Below, one piece after another: positions 5,450 to 14,387 of a stretch of 16,376 nt of DNA. The DNA lies in the NCBI GenBank assembly GCA_045544195.1, contig JAZPYO010000039.1:1-16376 (forward strand), read 5' to 3'. The notes under the pieces were generated by a model. That model saw only the letters and a program-made list of their open reading frames with translations, did no database searches and was not told the origin of the DNA. The DNA is from RGIG7213 sp045544195. Its GTDB lineage: Bacteria; Bacillota; Clostridia; Oscillospirales; CAG-272. Position 1 is the first letter of the stretch; every line of letters starts with the position of its first letter. A program made the position numbers and the translations under genes.

Positions 5450-6688
5450 ATGGAATATATTAATATAGAAGAGGCATCTGAAAGATGGGGGCTTTCTATA
5501 AGAAGAATACAGGACCTTTGCAAGCTCGGCAAGGTTCAGGGAGCAAAAAAATTCGGCACTAACTGGATGGTGCCGTCAGATGCGCAGCGCCCCTTGGACG
5601 GCAGAAGCAAGACTGCAAGGCAGTCAAGCGCCTCTGTCCGCCCTTTGATACGCAAAAGTCCGTTTCTGGATATGACCGATCTGTACAATACTCCGGGTTC
5701 TGCCGATGAAGTCATAGCATCTCTTTCACACCATCCCGAAGCTCAGGAGCTTTTTTCAGTGGAGATCGCATACAGCCGAGGACAGATAGACAAGGTCTGC
5801 ACTCACGCAAGACACATTCTCGATCAGCACAGCGGATTTTACGCTATGCTTTCAGGCGGTATGCTTCTTGCGCTTGTTGCTATGTGGAACGGCGATACTG
5901 AATTATGGAAAATGGCAAAAAAACACATATACGAGGCACCGTGGAAGGATGAAAACGACCGTGACATAATCGCCCTATCGATAGCCGCCACCGACCTGTC
6001 AATAAGAAATACCGACGATTTTCCTTTATGGTTTTCTGTTGGACGGTTCGACCGTTTGCCCGCCGATTCTCACCCTGCGGCACGCGTATATTATATAAAG
6101 CACCTTCTGATATACGCGCAACAGCTTGCGTCAGGTCATTCATCGCTTGAAAATGCGCCGAGCCGAAGCCTGTTGAAAGCATTGCCGTTTGTAATTGAGC
6201 CGATGATAGCCCAGGCGGTTGTTGAAAGGACGGTCATGGCTGAAATATATCTCAGACTATTATGCTCCGTAGCATATCATCAGACGGGCGACAAGACAAA
6301 TGCATCGTTCCATCTGGATAAAGCTATAACGTTGTGTCTTGCAGACCGCCTTTACGGTCCGCTTGTTGAGCATCGCAGGCAGCTCGGTCTGTTTTTGGAC
6401 GAACGATTACTTCTCATAAGCCCCGAAAGCGTAAAAAAAGTAAAGGATCTGCACAAGGTACTGCACGAGGGCTGGGTCGCTCTGCACAACTCCGTTATGG
6501 AAAACAATATTTCTTCAAGCCTGTCCGACCGTGAGCGTGAGGTGGTACGCCTTGTCGCATTCGGACTCAGCGATGAGCAGATAGCATCGCATTTGCACAT
6601 TACAAAGGCGTCCGTAAAGTCAATGATACAAATGGCGCGAAATAAGACGGGGATCAAAAGCCGAGAGGATTTCAGAGCATATATTTAA
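5450..6688 (+). CDS. Regulator with N-terminal MerR/excisionase-type HTH and C-terminal LuxR HTH
   Basis: This is a 412 aa cytoplasmic transcription factor. Residues 1-45 (INIEEASERWGLSIRRIQ then a WMVPSDAQRP wing) form the short winged HTH seen in excisionases and MerR-like proteins. Residues 358-412 form a LuxR/GerE HTH, beginning LSDREREVVRLVAFGLSDEQ, with the recognition helix around ASVKSMIQ. The ~300 residues between are mostly alpha-helical, with TPR-like amphipathic repeats (for instance YHQTGDKTNASFHLDKA), the arrangement of MalT-type sensors but without the P-loop ATPase. No receiver domain or phosphorylation site is visible, so the input is probably a ligand or a protein bound by the helical core. 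It is transcribed alone between a clear promoter and terminator. The downstream genes encode a Cys-rich protein and a giant adhesin, which are plausible targets. Confidence 0.82.
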   Translation: MEYINIEEASERWGLSIRRIQDLCKLGKVQGAKKFGTNWMVPSDAQRPLDGRSKTARQSSASVRPLIRKSPFLDMTDLYNTPGSADEVIASLSHHPEAQELFSVEIAYSRGQIDKVCTHARHILDQHSGFYAMLSGGMLLALVAMWNGDTELWKMAKKHIYEAPWKDENDRDIIALSIAATDLSIRNTDDFPLWFSVGRFDRLPADSHPAARVYYIKHLLIYAQQLASGHSSLENAPSRSLLKALPFVIEPMIAQAVVERTVMAEIYLRLLCSVAYHQTGDKTNASFHLDKAITLCLADRLYGPLVEHRRQLGLFLDERLLLISPESVKKVKDLHKVLHEGWVALHNSVMENNISSSLSDREREVVRLVAFGLSDEQIASHLHITKASVKSMIQMARNKTGIKSREDFRAYI

Positions 6689-6719
6689 GCAATACCCCGA
6701 AAGACAAAATATTTCTTCT

Positions 6720-6752
6720 CACTCTGCATAGCAATATGCGGAGTGTTTTTTT
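6720..6752 (+). terminator. Terminator of the regulator gene
   Basis: CACTCTGCAT (6720-6729) pairs with ATGCGGAGTG (6736-6745), ten pairs with one G-U, a six-base loop, followed by seven T. Confidence 0.9.
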
Positions 6753-7034
6753 ATCAGTATTCAGCGTAAAAACGCTGGATACTCATTTTTTTATTCATCG
6801 CGCAGGTCATTGAAATGCAGGATCATTTGCATCATACTGCAAAAAAAATTCAGCTATTGCAAAAAAAATCACCCTTCTTCGCCAAATCAGCAGAAATACT
6901 TATGAATAAAACGGTTTATTATGCAACTAAAAATCATTCTTTTTTGCAAATTCGGGTAGGATGTTTTATATCGGAAAGTTCTGTATAATGTAACTGTAAA
7001 CAAAGCATTCGTATTTTGCTTCAAGGAGGAGCAT
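6753..7034 (+). promoter_or_regulatory. Intergenic region with A-tracts and the promoter of the adhesin unit
   Basis: No gene is visible here. Two identical TGCAAAAAAAAT blocks have their A8 runs at 6841-6848 and 6861-6868, 20 bp (about two helical turns) apart, which is expected to curve DNA. Closer to the gene, TATAAT (6984-6989) is preceded by TG but has only a poor -35 at 17 bp (ATGTTT, 6961-6966), the pattern of an activator-dependent promoter. The leader is ~40 nt and ends in a strong AAGGAGG (7023-7029). Confidence 0.6.
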
Positions 7035-7391
7035 ATGCCCAATCGGAAACCACCGCCAAAGGAAGGCGATATATACAAGATAATACAGCTCGGCTCCCAC
7101 CGCTTTGAATTGCGTTACGGCTTTTATGAGGATTTTGAACGTCGGCTCGGTGAGCCTGTTGTAATTTATCCCGACCTTGAAAAAGAACCGCTTTACGATG
7201 CAAGCGGAAAGCGGATAGTAACAGCAATACAGGACCCGTGCCGTCATTACCGCATAGCAAATGGATCATCCGGAAATGATTGCTGCTGCGATTGTGAGCA
7301 TTACCGACATTTCGGCGACGACATAGGAATATGCGCCTGCTGTGAAAATCAAAGTCATATTACAGACCGTCCGCCGTCGGCAGAAGAATAA
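7035..7391 (+). CDS. 118 aa Cys/His-rich protein, probably metal-binding
   Basis: Translation is well supported by AAGGAGG five bases before the ATG. I have no named family, though the architecture resembles small uncharacterised Clostridia proteins. The N-terminal 65 residues form a polar alpha/beta region (GDIYKIIQLGSHRFELRYGF, then an IYPD turn). The C-terminal third is a Cys/His cluster: C69 and H71, then C83, C84, C85, C87, H89, H92, then C100, C102 and C103. This fits one or two zinc sites, or less likely an Fe-S site, with CxxC (84/87) and CxC (100/102) pairs as the obvious ligands. There is no signal peptide, so it acts in the cytoplasm. It lies 60 bp before the adhesin start with no terminator between, so the two are probably co-transcribed. 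A regulatory or chaperone role for the adhesin is possible but unproven. Confidence 0.75.
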   Translation: MPNRKPPPKEGDIYKIIQLGSHRFELRYGFYEDFERRLGEPVVIYPDLEKEPLYDASGKRIVTAIQDPCRHYRIANGSSGNDCCCDCEHYRHFGDDIGICACCENQSHITDRPPSAEE

Positions 7392-7451
7392 AACGCTTCG
7401 GCACCGCGGCTATACATAATGAATAAGAATAAATCAAGAAAGGACAATACC

Positions 7452-10400
7452 ATGACTTACAAACAGAGTGCAAAAAACAGGATCACAAGCATTGTACTGA
7501 CACTGGCAATGCTGTTGTCGATCATTCCCTTTACAGTTTTTTCAGTATCCGCAGCAAGCGTTGATGCCGGTCTTGTCGCTGACATATCCACAATGGACAG
7601 TTGGAAGGATTTCTTTTTTACAAGCGGCAATATATCAACTGAAAACGCAGGTGCTGTGTGGACGGATAAATCCGTGTTCACAGACGCTGCCGCATTTGCC
7701 GATCTCGGCATCACTAAGAATGATCAGAACAGCTTTCTTGTTGCTCTTTCCGCAATTGCAGCCAATATGAGCATCACGGGCACATCGGGCGTTCCAACCG
7801 ATACGATGCTGATACTCGATGTAAGCGGCAGTATGAATGACAACTACGGCAACAACGATGTCGCTGAGGATCTTGTCAATGCGGCAAACGAGAGCATAGC
7901 AACCTTGCTTTCAGCAAACAAGACGAGCCGCGTCGGCGTTGTACTGTACTCAGGATCGTCAGACAGCAGCACAAACTACACAACCGCATCACAGCTTCTT
8001 CTGCCCATGGCGCGTTATTCCACCGCATCTGACGGAAAATATCTTACATATACCGTCAAAGGATGGAGCAGCACGACTGAAACTATTGGCATAGACGGTG
8101 ATGTAACATTTGAAGCAAGCGACGATAAGCCCGCCCCCGTTTCAAAAGATGTAGTCGGCGCAACGTATATTCAGCGCGGCATCATAACGGCTATGGAAGA
8201 ATTTCTGGGCAGCGGAAACGAGATAGTACAGTCAGAGCACCGTAAGCCCGTTATAGTTCTTATGTCTGACGGAGCTCCCTCTCTCGGCAGTACTGATTTT
8301 ACAGATCCCGGCAAGGATCAGAACGGCGGATACGATCTCGGCACAGGCAGCGGAACGAGCGCCGCGCTCGGCTTTGTAAGCCAGCTTACAGCATCGTACG
8401 CAAAAGCGAAGATCGAAGAAAAATACGGAACGGACGCTCTGTTTTATACTCTCGGACTCGGAATAGATGCATACGATTCAGTTGCATTGAGCGTTATGGA
8501 CCCTGAAAACAGAAACGGCTCTACCGCGGTGGACGATTTCTGGAACGACATTCAGACAAACCGCTTTGGCAGAGTCACATTTGAAGGATATAACCACATA
8601 GACGCAGGCGAAACCGTTTCACTCGGAAATAACCGCTATGTTACCAAAATAGAAACTCCCTTAGAGCAGAATTACGTTGACAGATACTTTGCGGCAAGCA
8701 CGGGCAATCTTGTTCAGGTGTTCAAAAGCATTATGAGCGCGATCAAGCTCCAGTCGGCATACTTCCCTACGCTCGTATCGCAGAGCGAGGACCTTTCGGG
8801 CTACGTTTCATTCGTTGATCGCATTGGCGAATATATGGAAGTCACCGATATAAAGGGTATCGTAATAAACGACCAGCTCTTTTCAGGCGCTGACCTTGCA
8901 TCAAACTTTGTTACAGGCGGCGGTCAGCTCGGAACTTGGGGCGATCCCTCTCCTCTCGGTCTTGAAATGGTATCAGCCGTCCGCGCAAGACTCGGTCTTG
9001 ACAGCGATGACACATCAAGAACTCTTATAGAGCTTGCATATCGGAGCGGTCAGCTCAGCTACACGGACGAAAGCACATATTCAAACTACATAGGCTGGTA
9101 CGCAAACGCAAAGGGCGAATATCTCGGCTTTTACGACGAGAATACAACAATTCTTCCCTCTGCAACAGGTAACGAAAAAACGGACCCTGCATTTGTAATA
9201 CGCTCTTACGGTTATCTCGGCGCTGTTGACGAAAGCCACGGCGTAAGCGAATCGGATATGATGTATGCAACCGTTCAGATACGCACGAACATTGCAAGCG
9301 GCGAGCAGCTCGTAACATTTGCCGTTCCCGCAGCACTCATTCCTGTGATAACATATGAAGTAACGCTTGACGATCAAGGCGAGCTTACAGCTCTTGCGCT
9401 TTTAGGCGCAGACGATCCCATACGTCTTGTTTACGAGGTAGCTCTTGACGAGGGCATCAACTCCTTCAATATAAAGGAAGTCTTGTCGGATGAGTATCTC
9501 AGCGACCCTCACAACGTAAATCCCGACGGCTCTGTCAATTTCTATACAAATCAGTGGGAGCATCAGAATACCACGGGCTACGGCACAGTCAATACATACA
9601 GCTATTTTAACCCTTCAAGACAGAATGATAAATATTACTATCTTGAAGATACCGCACTTTACATAAACGCAAACGGCGAATTGTACTACGGCGCAGATCA
9701 GCCCGATGAAAGCAGTACATTCTACCGCTCATATAAGGTATACAAAAACGACAGCGGCAATCTCAAAACGGAAACGGTATATCGTCCCGTTTCAGATGCG
9801 ACGAAGAAAACATCTGTGCGCCGCTCTGATAACTCGTGGTATGTTCCTAAGGGCGACGTACACACAAACCTTGACGGATACACGGTAGATAAAGAGGAAA
9901 ACAGAACCAAGACCTTAAGTCGAGTGCAGATCCCATTTGTAGACACGAAAAACCACGCTATAAACGAAGAAGGATATCACTTCTACGTAGGCGCAACGCT
10001 GGGCAACAACGGTAAGCTCACGGTCAACCAGAAAACTGTTATAAAGCTGAGCAAGACCTTGGCAAGCGATGCAGCATCCACAAATGAAGCATTTACATTC
10101 AACATTTTCAACATCAGCAACGAAAGCGACAGCGGCACGTATCCTGCATTGCTCGTTAATTATGACGGCACATATTCCGATATAAATGTCACGTTTGACA
10201 ACGGTATATCAGCAGTCGATCTGCGTGCAAACGAAGCTGTTTACATAGCAGGCATCAAAGCGGGCGACACCTTCCGCATAGAAGAAAAGGAAACTGCAGA
10301 GTACATCGCGCAGGCGGTGGGTCTGTCAAAGGACGGCACAGTTACAGCACTTGAAAATGAAATTCAAAGCGTATCCTTCACAAACCGCAACAGAGGAAAA

Positions 10401-13400
10401 GGAAGCCTCACCGTTGCAAAGGAAGTAGCACACGATTTCGGGCAGAATTATCAGATACCCGAGGATAAGATATTCACAATGCAGGTATCTCTCAGCGGAA
10501 TAGGTACTGAAAACGCTGAATTTGCCGTTGCTCACTCGGGCGACGGTGAGCTTAAGAGCCTCACAACTGACGAAAACGGAATATTTACCTTTACACTTAA
10601 GCATAATGAAAAGCTGGAGATATACGACCTTTTTGCAGGCACTGACGTATCGGTTACCGAAATTGAAAGCGGTGAAGGCTTTACAGCGCTTTATTGGTGC
10701 AACGGTGTACTCGGAAACGGCTATGTAACAATATCCGACTCTTCCGTATCAGAGGTGATCGTTGTCAACGATTATGCTCCCGCAGAGGTATATCCCGTAA
10801 ACATTACTGTTTCGGGAATCAAGACTCTTAACGGACGTGAAAATAACGAATGGCTCTCAACGGACAGCTTTACGTTTGAATTACAGCGTTACGACGGGGT
10901 AGAAGCTGAAAGCGGAAATGCGATCTGGACAACGCTTAAGGAAGCAACTGCCACACCGGAAGATCACACCTTTGATTTTACAGATGCATTTGCAAACGAA
11001 AGATATACAAATGTGGGCACGTATTATTACCGTGTTGTAGAAACAGAGCCTGAAACACACACGGGCGGTATTGCTTACGACAAAACTGTCCACTCCTTCT
11101 CTGTCATCGTAAGCGATGTGGATATGGACGGCAAGCTGGAGATAGCAAACGTGCTTACCGCAAGACCCGAAACAACGAAGATAAGCGTAAGTGAAAACGG
11201 CTGGGCTGTACACACATCATTTACCAACACGTACTCCACATCAGGTAACGCGACAGTAACGATAGATCTGAACAAAACGGTAACGAGCAACAGCGGTATT
11301 GAAATGTCGCCTGCCGGCTTCTCTTTCGGTCTGTATGACGGAAATGAGCTTGTTATAAAATCGGATGTAACAACCGACAGAGGCTTTGCAAGACTCGTTC
11401 TTTCATACACAGAGACGGGAACATACAGCTACGTTTTAAAGGAGATCGCTCCTGACACGAGCTTGAACGGCTGGACATACAGCACACTCGAAATTCCCGT
11501 TACGGTCAAGGTTTCCGACAATGGCGACGGAACTGTTTCGGCAGTCATTTTCAGCGGCAATGAGCAGCCCTCCAATGCCGGATCATCAATATCCGCAACA
11601 TTCAATAACATATACGACCCTGTTGACGCAGAGCTCAGCATAGATTTCGTAAGAAAGCAGCTTATCGGCAGACCGTTTGCCGAAAACGATGAATTCACAT
11701 TCACTCTTACGGAAATAAATGCTCCCGTCGGAACAGTAAACAGAGCTTTGACGGGCAAGGCTGACAAGGATACAGACATCGACGGTATTGCAAGCGTTAG
11801 ATTCAACGATACGCTTCGCTTTGACAAGGTCGGTACATACGCATTTGAGATAAAGGAAAACGGCAGCGATGAAAACGGCATCGTTAACGATAAAAACGCA
11901 TATCATGTGATCGTAACTGTAAGCGATGAGGGCGGAAAGCTCAACGCAAGCTACGTTATAGTAAATACAGCCGATGATACCGTGACATTCAAAAATACGT
12001 ATACGGCAGCTGCGATCGATCACTCCATCAAGGGTACAAAGGAGCTGATCGGCAGAACGCTTGTAAACGATGAATTTTCGTTCATACTCACAGAGCTCAG
12101 CTATAACTCAGAGCCGATCGCAGAGCCTCAAAGCTGGACTGTAAAGAATTTTGCCTCAGCGAAAGACAACATAGTATTTCCGAGCATCACATATACAAGG
12201 GCAGGTACTTATATTTACACGGTAAACGAGGTCATTCCGACAAGCGAAACGCTTCACGGTATATCCTATGACGACAGAATATACACAGTAACGGTAGTTA
12301 TAGAAGATGACGGAATGGGTACACTTACCGTAGGATCTGAAAAAGTCAGCTCAGACAGTAACGAATTAAAATTCGAAAACATCTACAAGGCAGATCCTGC
12401 ATCCGTACAGTTTACGGCTGAAAAGCAGTTGACAGGAAGGGTAGATAACGCTCTTTCGGGCGGTGAATACGAATTTGAGCTTTACCGCGCAACTTCCGAC
12501 TGGGAAAAGCTCGGCGCCCCCATAGAAACAGTTAAAAACGAAAAAGGCGGACTTATTACATTCAATAAAATAGACTTCGATTCTACGGGCGATCAGTATT
12601 TCATCGTGGTTGAAAAAGCTCCCGCAAATGCAGTTGACCGCGTGCTTGACGGAGTGACATACGACGATACAGAATATCACGTATGGGTGCAGATCACAGA
12701 TGACCTTAAAGGTCAGCTTCATACGTCGATACATATTTACAACGAGGAAAATATTCCGCAGGATAAGATCACGTTCATCAATGTTTACAGTGTAACAAAG
12801 CCCGATTTCATAGAGCTTTCAGGCACTAAAACGCTTCAGGGACGGGATTGGAACGAGAATGACCGATTCGAGTTTGAGCTGTACGCGGCAAGCTCAGAAT
12901 TTGAAACACTCGGAAGCTCACCCATAGCGAGCGCAGCAGCAGATACATCAAGCGGCAGATTTTCAATAGAGCTTTCATATACCCCGGAGGATATAGGCAG
13001 CACATTCTTCTACGTGCTGAAGGAAATGAACGCAGGCGATACCGCAAACGGCATTACGTACAGCAGTACCGAATACATGATCACTGTAAATGTAACCGAC
13101 GGAGGATCAGGTAATGTAAACGCCGAAGCAAGTGTTGAAGGCAGCGCCATAAACACTCTGGACTTCACAAACTCTTATAACGCAGAGCCCGCAGAAGCAC
13201 TTATCGGCGGAAGCAAAAAGCTGTATGGCAGAGAGCTTGAAAACGGCGAATTCAGATTTATTATGGCAGAAGCCGACGAGCATTTCAACGCTCTTGAAGG
13301 CTCCTTGCCGATGACAGCGCTTAACGGCGAGGACGGCAGCTTTACATTTGATCCTCTCACCTTCACAGAGGAAGGCAGCTACTTCTTCATAGTATATGAG

Positions 13401-14093
13401 GACGATACAGTAAATGCCGAGCGTGTGATCTTCGACGGAACGGTATACAATGTAAGGATAGATGTAACAGACGATGAAAACGGCAATCTTACAGCAAGTC
13501 GGCCGCAGATCACCGTAAAAGACAGCTCAGAAGGATCTGACTTTATCACATTCTCCAACATCTACACACCGAAGCCCGATGATATAACGGTCGATATAAA
13601 TATCGTTAAAACGGTCGTAAACAAGGGCACGGAAACAATGAGCCCTGAGGGATTTGAGTTCTTGCTCGAGGATTTGGAAAACGCAGAAAACGGTCTGACG
13701 GTAAGCTCCGATGCTGACGGTAAAGCAAAATTCACGCTTTCATTTACAGAAGAAGACATTGGAAGATCTTTCTCATATAAGCTCACAGAGATCAATGGCG
13801 GCGTCGAAAATGTAACATACAGTACGGAAGAGTATACGATCACTGTATCGGTCGCGCTCGATGATGAAAGCAATACTCTGAAAGCAAATGTTACAGTAAA
13901 TAACAAGGCAACAAAAGAGCCTGTAGCGTCATTCGAAAACATCTACGACTACACAATACCGACAACACCTGACAATCCCCCTACAGGTGAAAAATACGGT
14001 ATAGGTATGTGGGTAATGTTGATGATCGTCAGCGGCGGAGCAGCTATCACCCTGTGTATAGGTAAAAAAAGAAGAATACCTGCAGATATATAA
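7452..14093 (+). CDS. Giant sortase-anchored vWA adhesin with pilin-type isopeptide domains
   Basis: This ~2213 aa surface protein probably mediates attachment. I place the start at ATG 7452 because AAAGGA (7439-7444) lies seven bases upstream; the in-frame ATG at 7419 has no ribosome site. In order: a Sec signal peptide ending VSAAS near residue 36; a von Willebrand A domain from about 118, with MIDAS residues D123-x-S125-x-S127, T238 and D273; a long beta-rich region to about 855; two Cna-B/DUF5979-like domains (about 857-982 and 984-1111); eight pilin isopeptide-linkage domains (about 1116-2166); and a cell-wall sorting signal N2175-P-P-T-G, a membrane helix and KKRR. A vWA head on a stack of covalently stiffened domains is the plan of pilus-tip and fibrillar adhesins. 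No sortase is in the window, so anchoring must use one encoded elsewhere. It is followed by two terminators and probably co-transcribed with the Cys-rich gene. Confidence 0.93.
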   Translation: MTYKQSAKNRITSIVLTLAMLLSIIPFTVFSVSAASVDAGLVADISTMDSWKDFFFTSGNISTENAGAVWTDKSVFTDAAAFADLGITKNDQNSFLVALSAIAANMSITGTSGVPTDTMLILDVSGSMNDNYGNNDVAEDLVNAANESIATLLSANKTSRVGVVLYSGSSDSSTNYTTASQLLLPMARYSTASDGKYLTYTVKGWSSTTETIGIDGDVTFEASDDKPAPVSKDVVGATYIQRGIITAMEEFLGSGNEIVQSEHRKPVIVLMSDGAPSLGSTDFTDPGKDQNGGYDLGTGSGTSAALGFVSQLTASYAKAKIEEKYGTDALFYTLGLGIDAYDSVALSVMDPENRNGSTAVDDFWNDIQTNRFGRVTFEGYNHIDAGETVSLGNNRYVTKIETPLEQNYVDRYFAASTGNLVQVFKSIMSAIKLQSAYFPTLVSQSEDLSGYVSFVDRIGEYMEVTDIKGIVINDQLFSGADLASNFVTGGGQLGTWGDPSPLGLEMVSAVRARLGLDSDDTSRTLIELAYRSGQLSYTDESTYSNYIGWYANAKGEYLGFYDENTTILPSATGNEKTDPAFVIRSYGYLGAVDESHGVSESDMMYATVQIRTNIASGEQLVTFAVPAALIPVITYEVTLDDQGELTALALLGADDPIRLVYEVALDEGINSFNIKEVLSDEYLSDPHNVNPDGSVNFYTNQWEHQNTTGYGTVNTYSYFNPSRQNDKYYYLEDTALYINANGELYYGADQPDESSTFYRSYKVYKNDSGNLKTETVYRPVSDATKKTSVRRSDNSWYVPKGDVHTNLDGYTVDKEENRTKTLSRVQIPFVDTKNHAINEEGYHFYVGATLGNNGKLTVNQKTVIKLSKTLASDAASTNEAFTFNIFNISNESDSGTYPALLVNYDGTYSDINVTFDNGISAVDLRANEAVYIAGIKAGDTFRIEEKETAEYIAQAVGLSKDGTVTALENEIQSVSFTNRNRGKGSLTVAKEVAHDFGQNYQIPEDKIFTMQVSLSGIGTENAEFAVAHSGDGELKSLTTDENGIFTFTLKHNEKLEIYDLFAGTDVSVTEIESGEGFTALYWCNGVLGNGYVTISDSSVSEVIVVNDYAPAEVYPVNITVSGIKTLNGRENNEWLSTDSFTFELQRYDGVEAESGNAIWTTLKEATATPEDHTFDFTDAFANERYTNVGTYYYRVVETEPETHTGGIAYDKTVHSFSVIVSDVDMDGKLEIANVLTARPETTKISVSENGWAVHTSFTNTYSTSGNATVTIDLNKTVTSNSGIEMSPAGFSFGLYDGNELVIKSDVTTDRGFARLVLSYTETGTYSYVLKEIAPDTSLNGWTYSTLEIPVTVKVSDNGDGTVSAVIFSGNEQPSNAGSSISATFNNIYDPVDAELSIDFVRKQLIGRPFAENDEFTFTLTEINAPVGTVNRALTGKADKDTDIDGIASVRFNDTLRFDKVGTYAFEIKENGSDENGIVNDKNAYHVIVTVSDEGGKLNASYVIVNTADDTVTFKNTYTAAAIDHSIKGTKELIGRTLVNDEFSFILTELSYNSEPIAEPQSWTVKNFASAKDNIVFPSITYTRAGTYIYTVNEVIPTSETLHGISYDDRIYTVTVVIEDDGMGTLTVGSEKVSSDSNELKFENIYKADPASVQFTAEKQLTGRVDNALSGGEYEFELYRATSDWEKLGAPIETVKNEKGGLITFNKIDFDSTGDQYFIVVEKAPANAVDRVLDGVTYDDTEYHVWVQITDDLKGQLHTSIHIYNEENIPQDKITFINVYSVTKPDFIELSGTKTLQGRDWNENDRFEFELYAASSEFETLGSSPIASAAADTSSGRFSIELSYTPEDIGSTFFYVLKEMNAGDTANGITYSSTEYMITVNVTDGGSGNVNAEASVEGSAINTLDFTNSYNAEPAEALIGGSKKLYGRELENGEFRFIMAEADEHFNALEGSLPMTALNGEDGSFTFDPLTFTEEGSYFFIVYEDDTVNAERVIFDGTVYNVRIDVTDDENGNLTASRPQITVKDSSEGSDFITFSNIYTPKPDDITVDINIVKTVVNKGTETMSPEGFEFLLEDLENAENGLTVSSDADGKAKFTLSFTEEDIGRSFSYKLTEINGGVENVTYSTEEYTITVSVALDDESNTLKANVTVNNKATKEPVASFENIYDYTIPTTPDNPPTGEKYGIGMWVMLMIVSGGAAITLCIGKKRRIPADI
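10798..13949 (+). repeat. Eight tandem pilin isopeptide domains in the adhesin
   Basis: Eight units of about 125-145 residues end successively near 11238, 11618, 12005, 12390, 12790, 13180, 13567 and 13949. Each keeps the three residues needed for a Lys-Asn isopeptide bond: Lys near the start (often GTK-x-L-x-GR), Glu after the YxYxVxE strand, and Asn in the closing F-x-N-x-Y. Units 3-7 carry K-x-L-x-GR; units 2 and 8 share an EMSP/TMSPxGFxF variant. The units differ widely in DNA and protein sequence, so they are an old expansion rather than a recent slippage array. Confidence 0.85.
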
Positions 14094-14145
14094 GTCAGTA
14101 TTGATCGACTGTATTAAATACGCAAGCTGAACAGGTTCTCTGACA

Positions 14146-14169
14146 AGGGCGGATCAAATGATCCGCCCT
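14146..14169 (+). terminator. Terminator 1 after the adhesin gene
   Basis: GGGCGGATC (14147-14155) pairs with GATCCGCCC (14160-14168), extended by A14146-T14169, with an AAAT loop. The T-tail is short (TCATTT), but the stem is very stable and lies about 50 bases after the stop. Confidence 0.75.
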
Positions 14170-14200
14170 CATTTAAATCCGCCATAATGCCCGAAAGATA

Positions 14201-14250
14201 AAAGCACCGCAATTACGATACAAACAGTATCACAATTGCGATGCTTTTTT
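14201..14250 (+). terminator. Terminator 2 after the adhesin gene
   Basis: AAAGCA-C-CGCAATT (14201-14214) pairs with AATTGCG-A-TGCTTT (14234-14247), with one mismatch, and a T-run to 14250. It backs up the first terminator and insulates the structured region downstream from adhesin transcription. Confidence 0.8.
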
Positions 14251-14301
14251 GTGTATGAGCTGTGAAAAAGATATTTTCAGCAGCTTTTTGCATGAATTCG
14301 G

Positions 14302-14375
14302 GCCATTGTATAAATAATATATCGCTTATGCGATATGATATACGGCTGTTGCCGTGTGATATATTTTCCAATGGC
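14302..14375 (+). other. Three-stem folded element with TRTGATATA repeats
   Basis: An outer stem GCCATTG (14302-14308) with CAATGGC (14369-14375) encloses two hairpins: ATATCGC-TTAT-GCGATAT (14319-14336) and ACGGC-TGTT-GCCGT (14342-14355). The nonamer T(A/G)TGATATA recurs at 14334, 14355 and 14379, between and after the stems. No ORF explains it. It could be the 5' domain of an RNA, a palindromic intergenic repeat, or a binding array for a DNA-binding protein. It ends just before a TATAAT at 14384. Confidence 0.6.
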
Positions 14376-14387
14376 AAATATGATATA

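Noticed and set aside
11429..12023. Long minus-strand ORFs of 145-150 codons inside the adhesin
   Set aside because: They mirror the repetitive coding of the isopeptide domains and have no start signals; the plus strand is clearly coding.
10798..13949. Recent tandem duplication or assembly collapse
   Set aside because: The eight units are highly divergent at DNA level and vary in length, so they are an old domain expansion.
14319..14387. CRISPR-like array
   Set aside because: The repeats are only nine bases, the intervening stretches are themselves hairpins and differ in length, and no cas gene is nearby.
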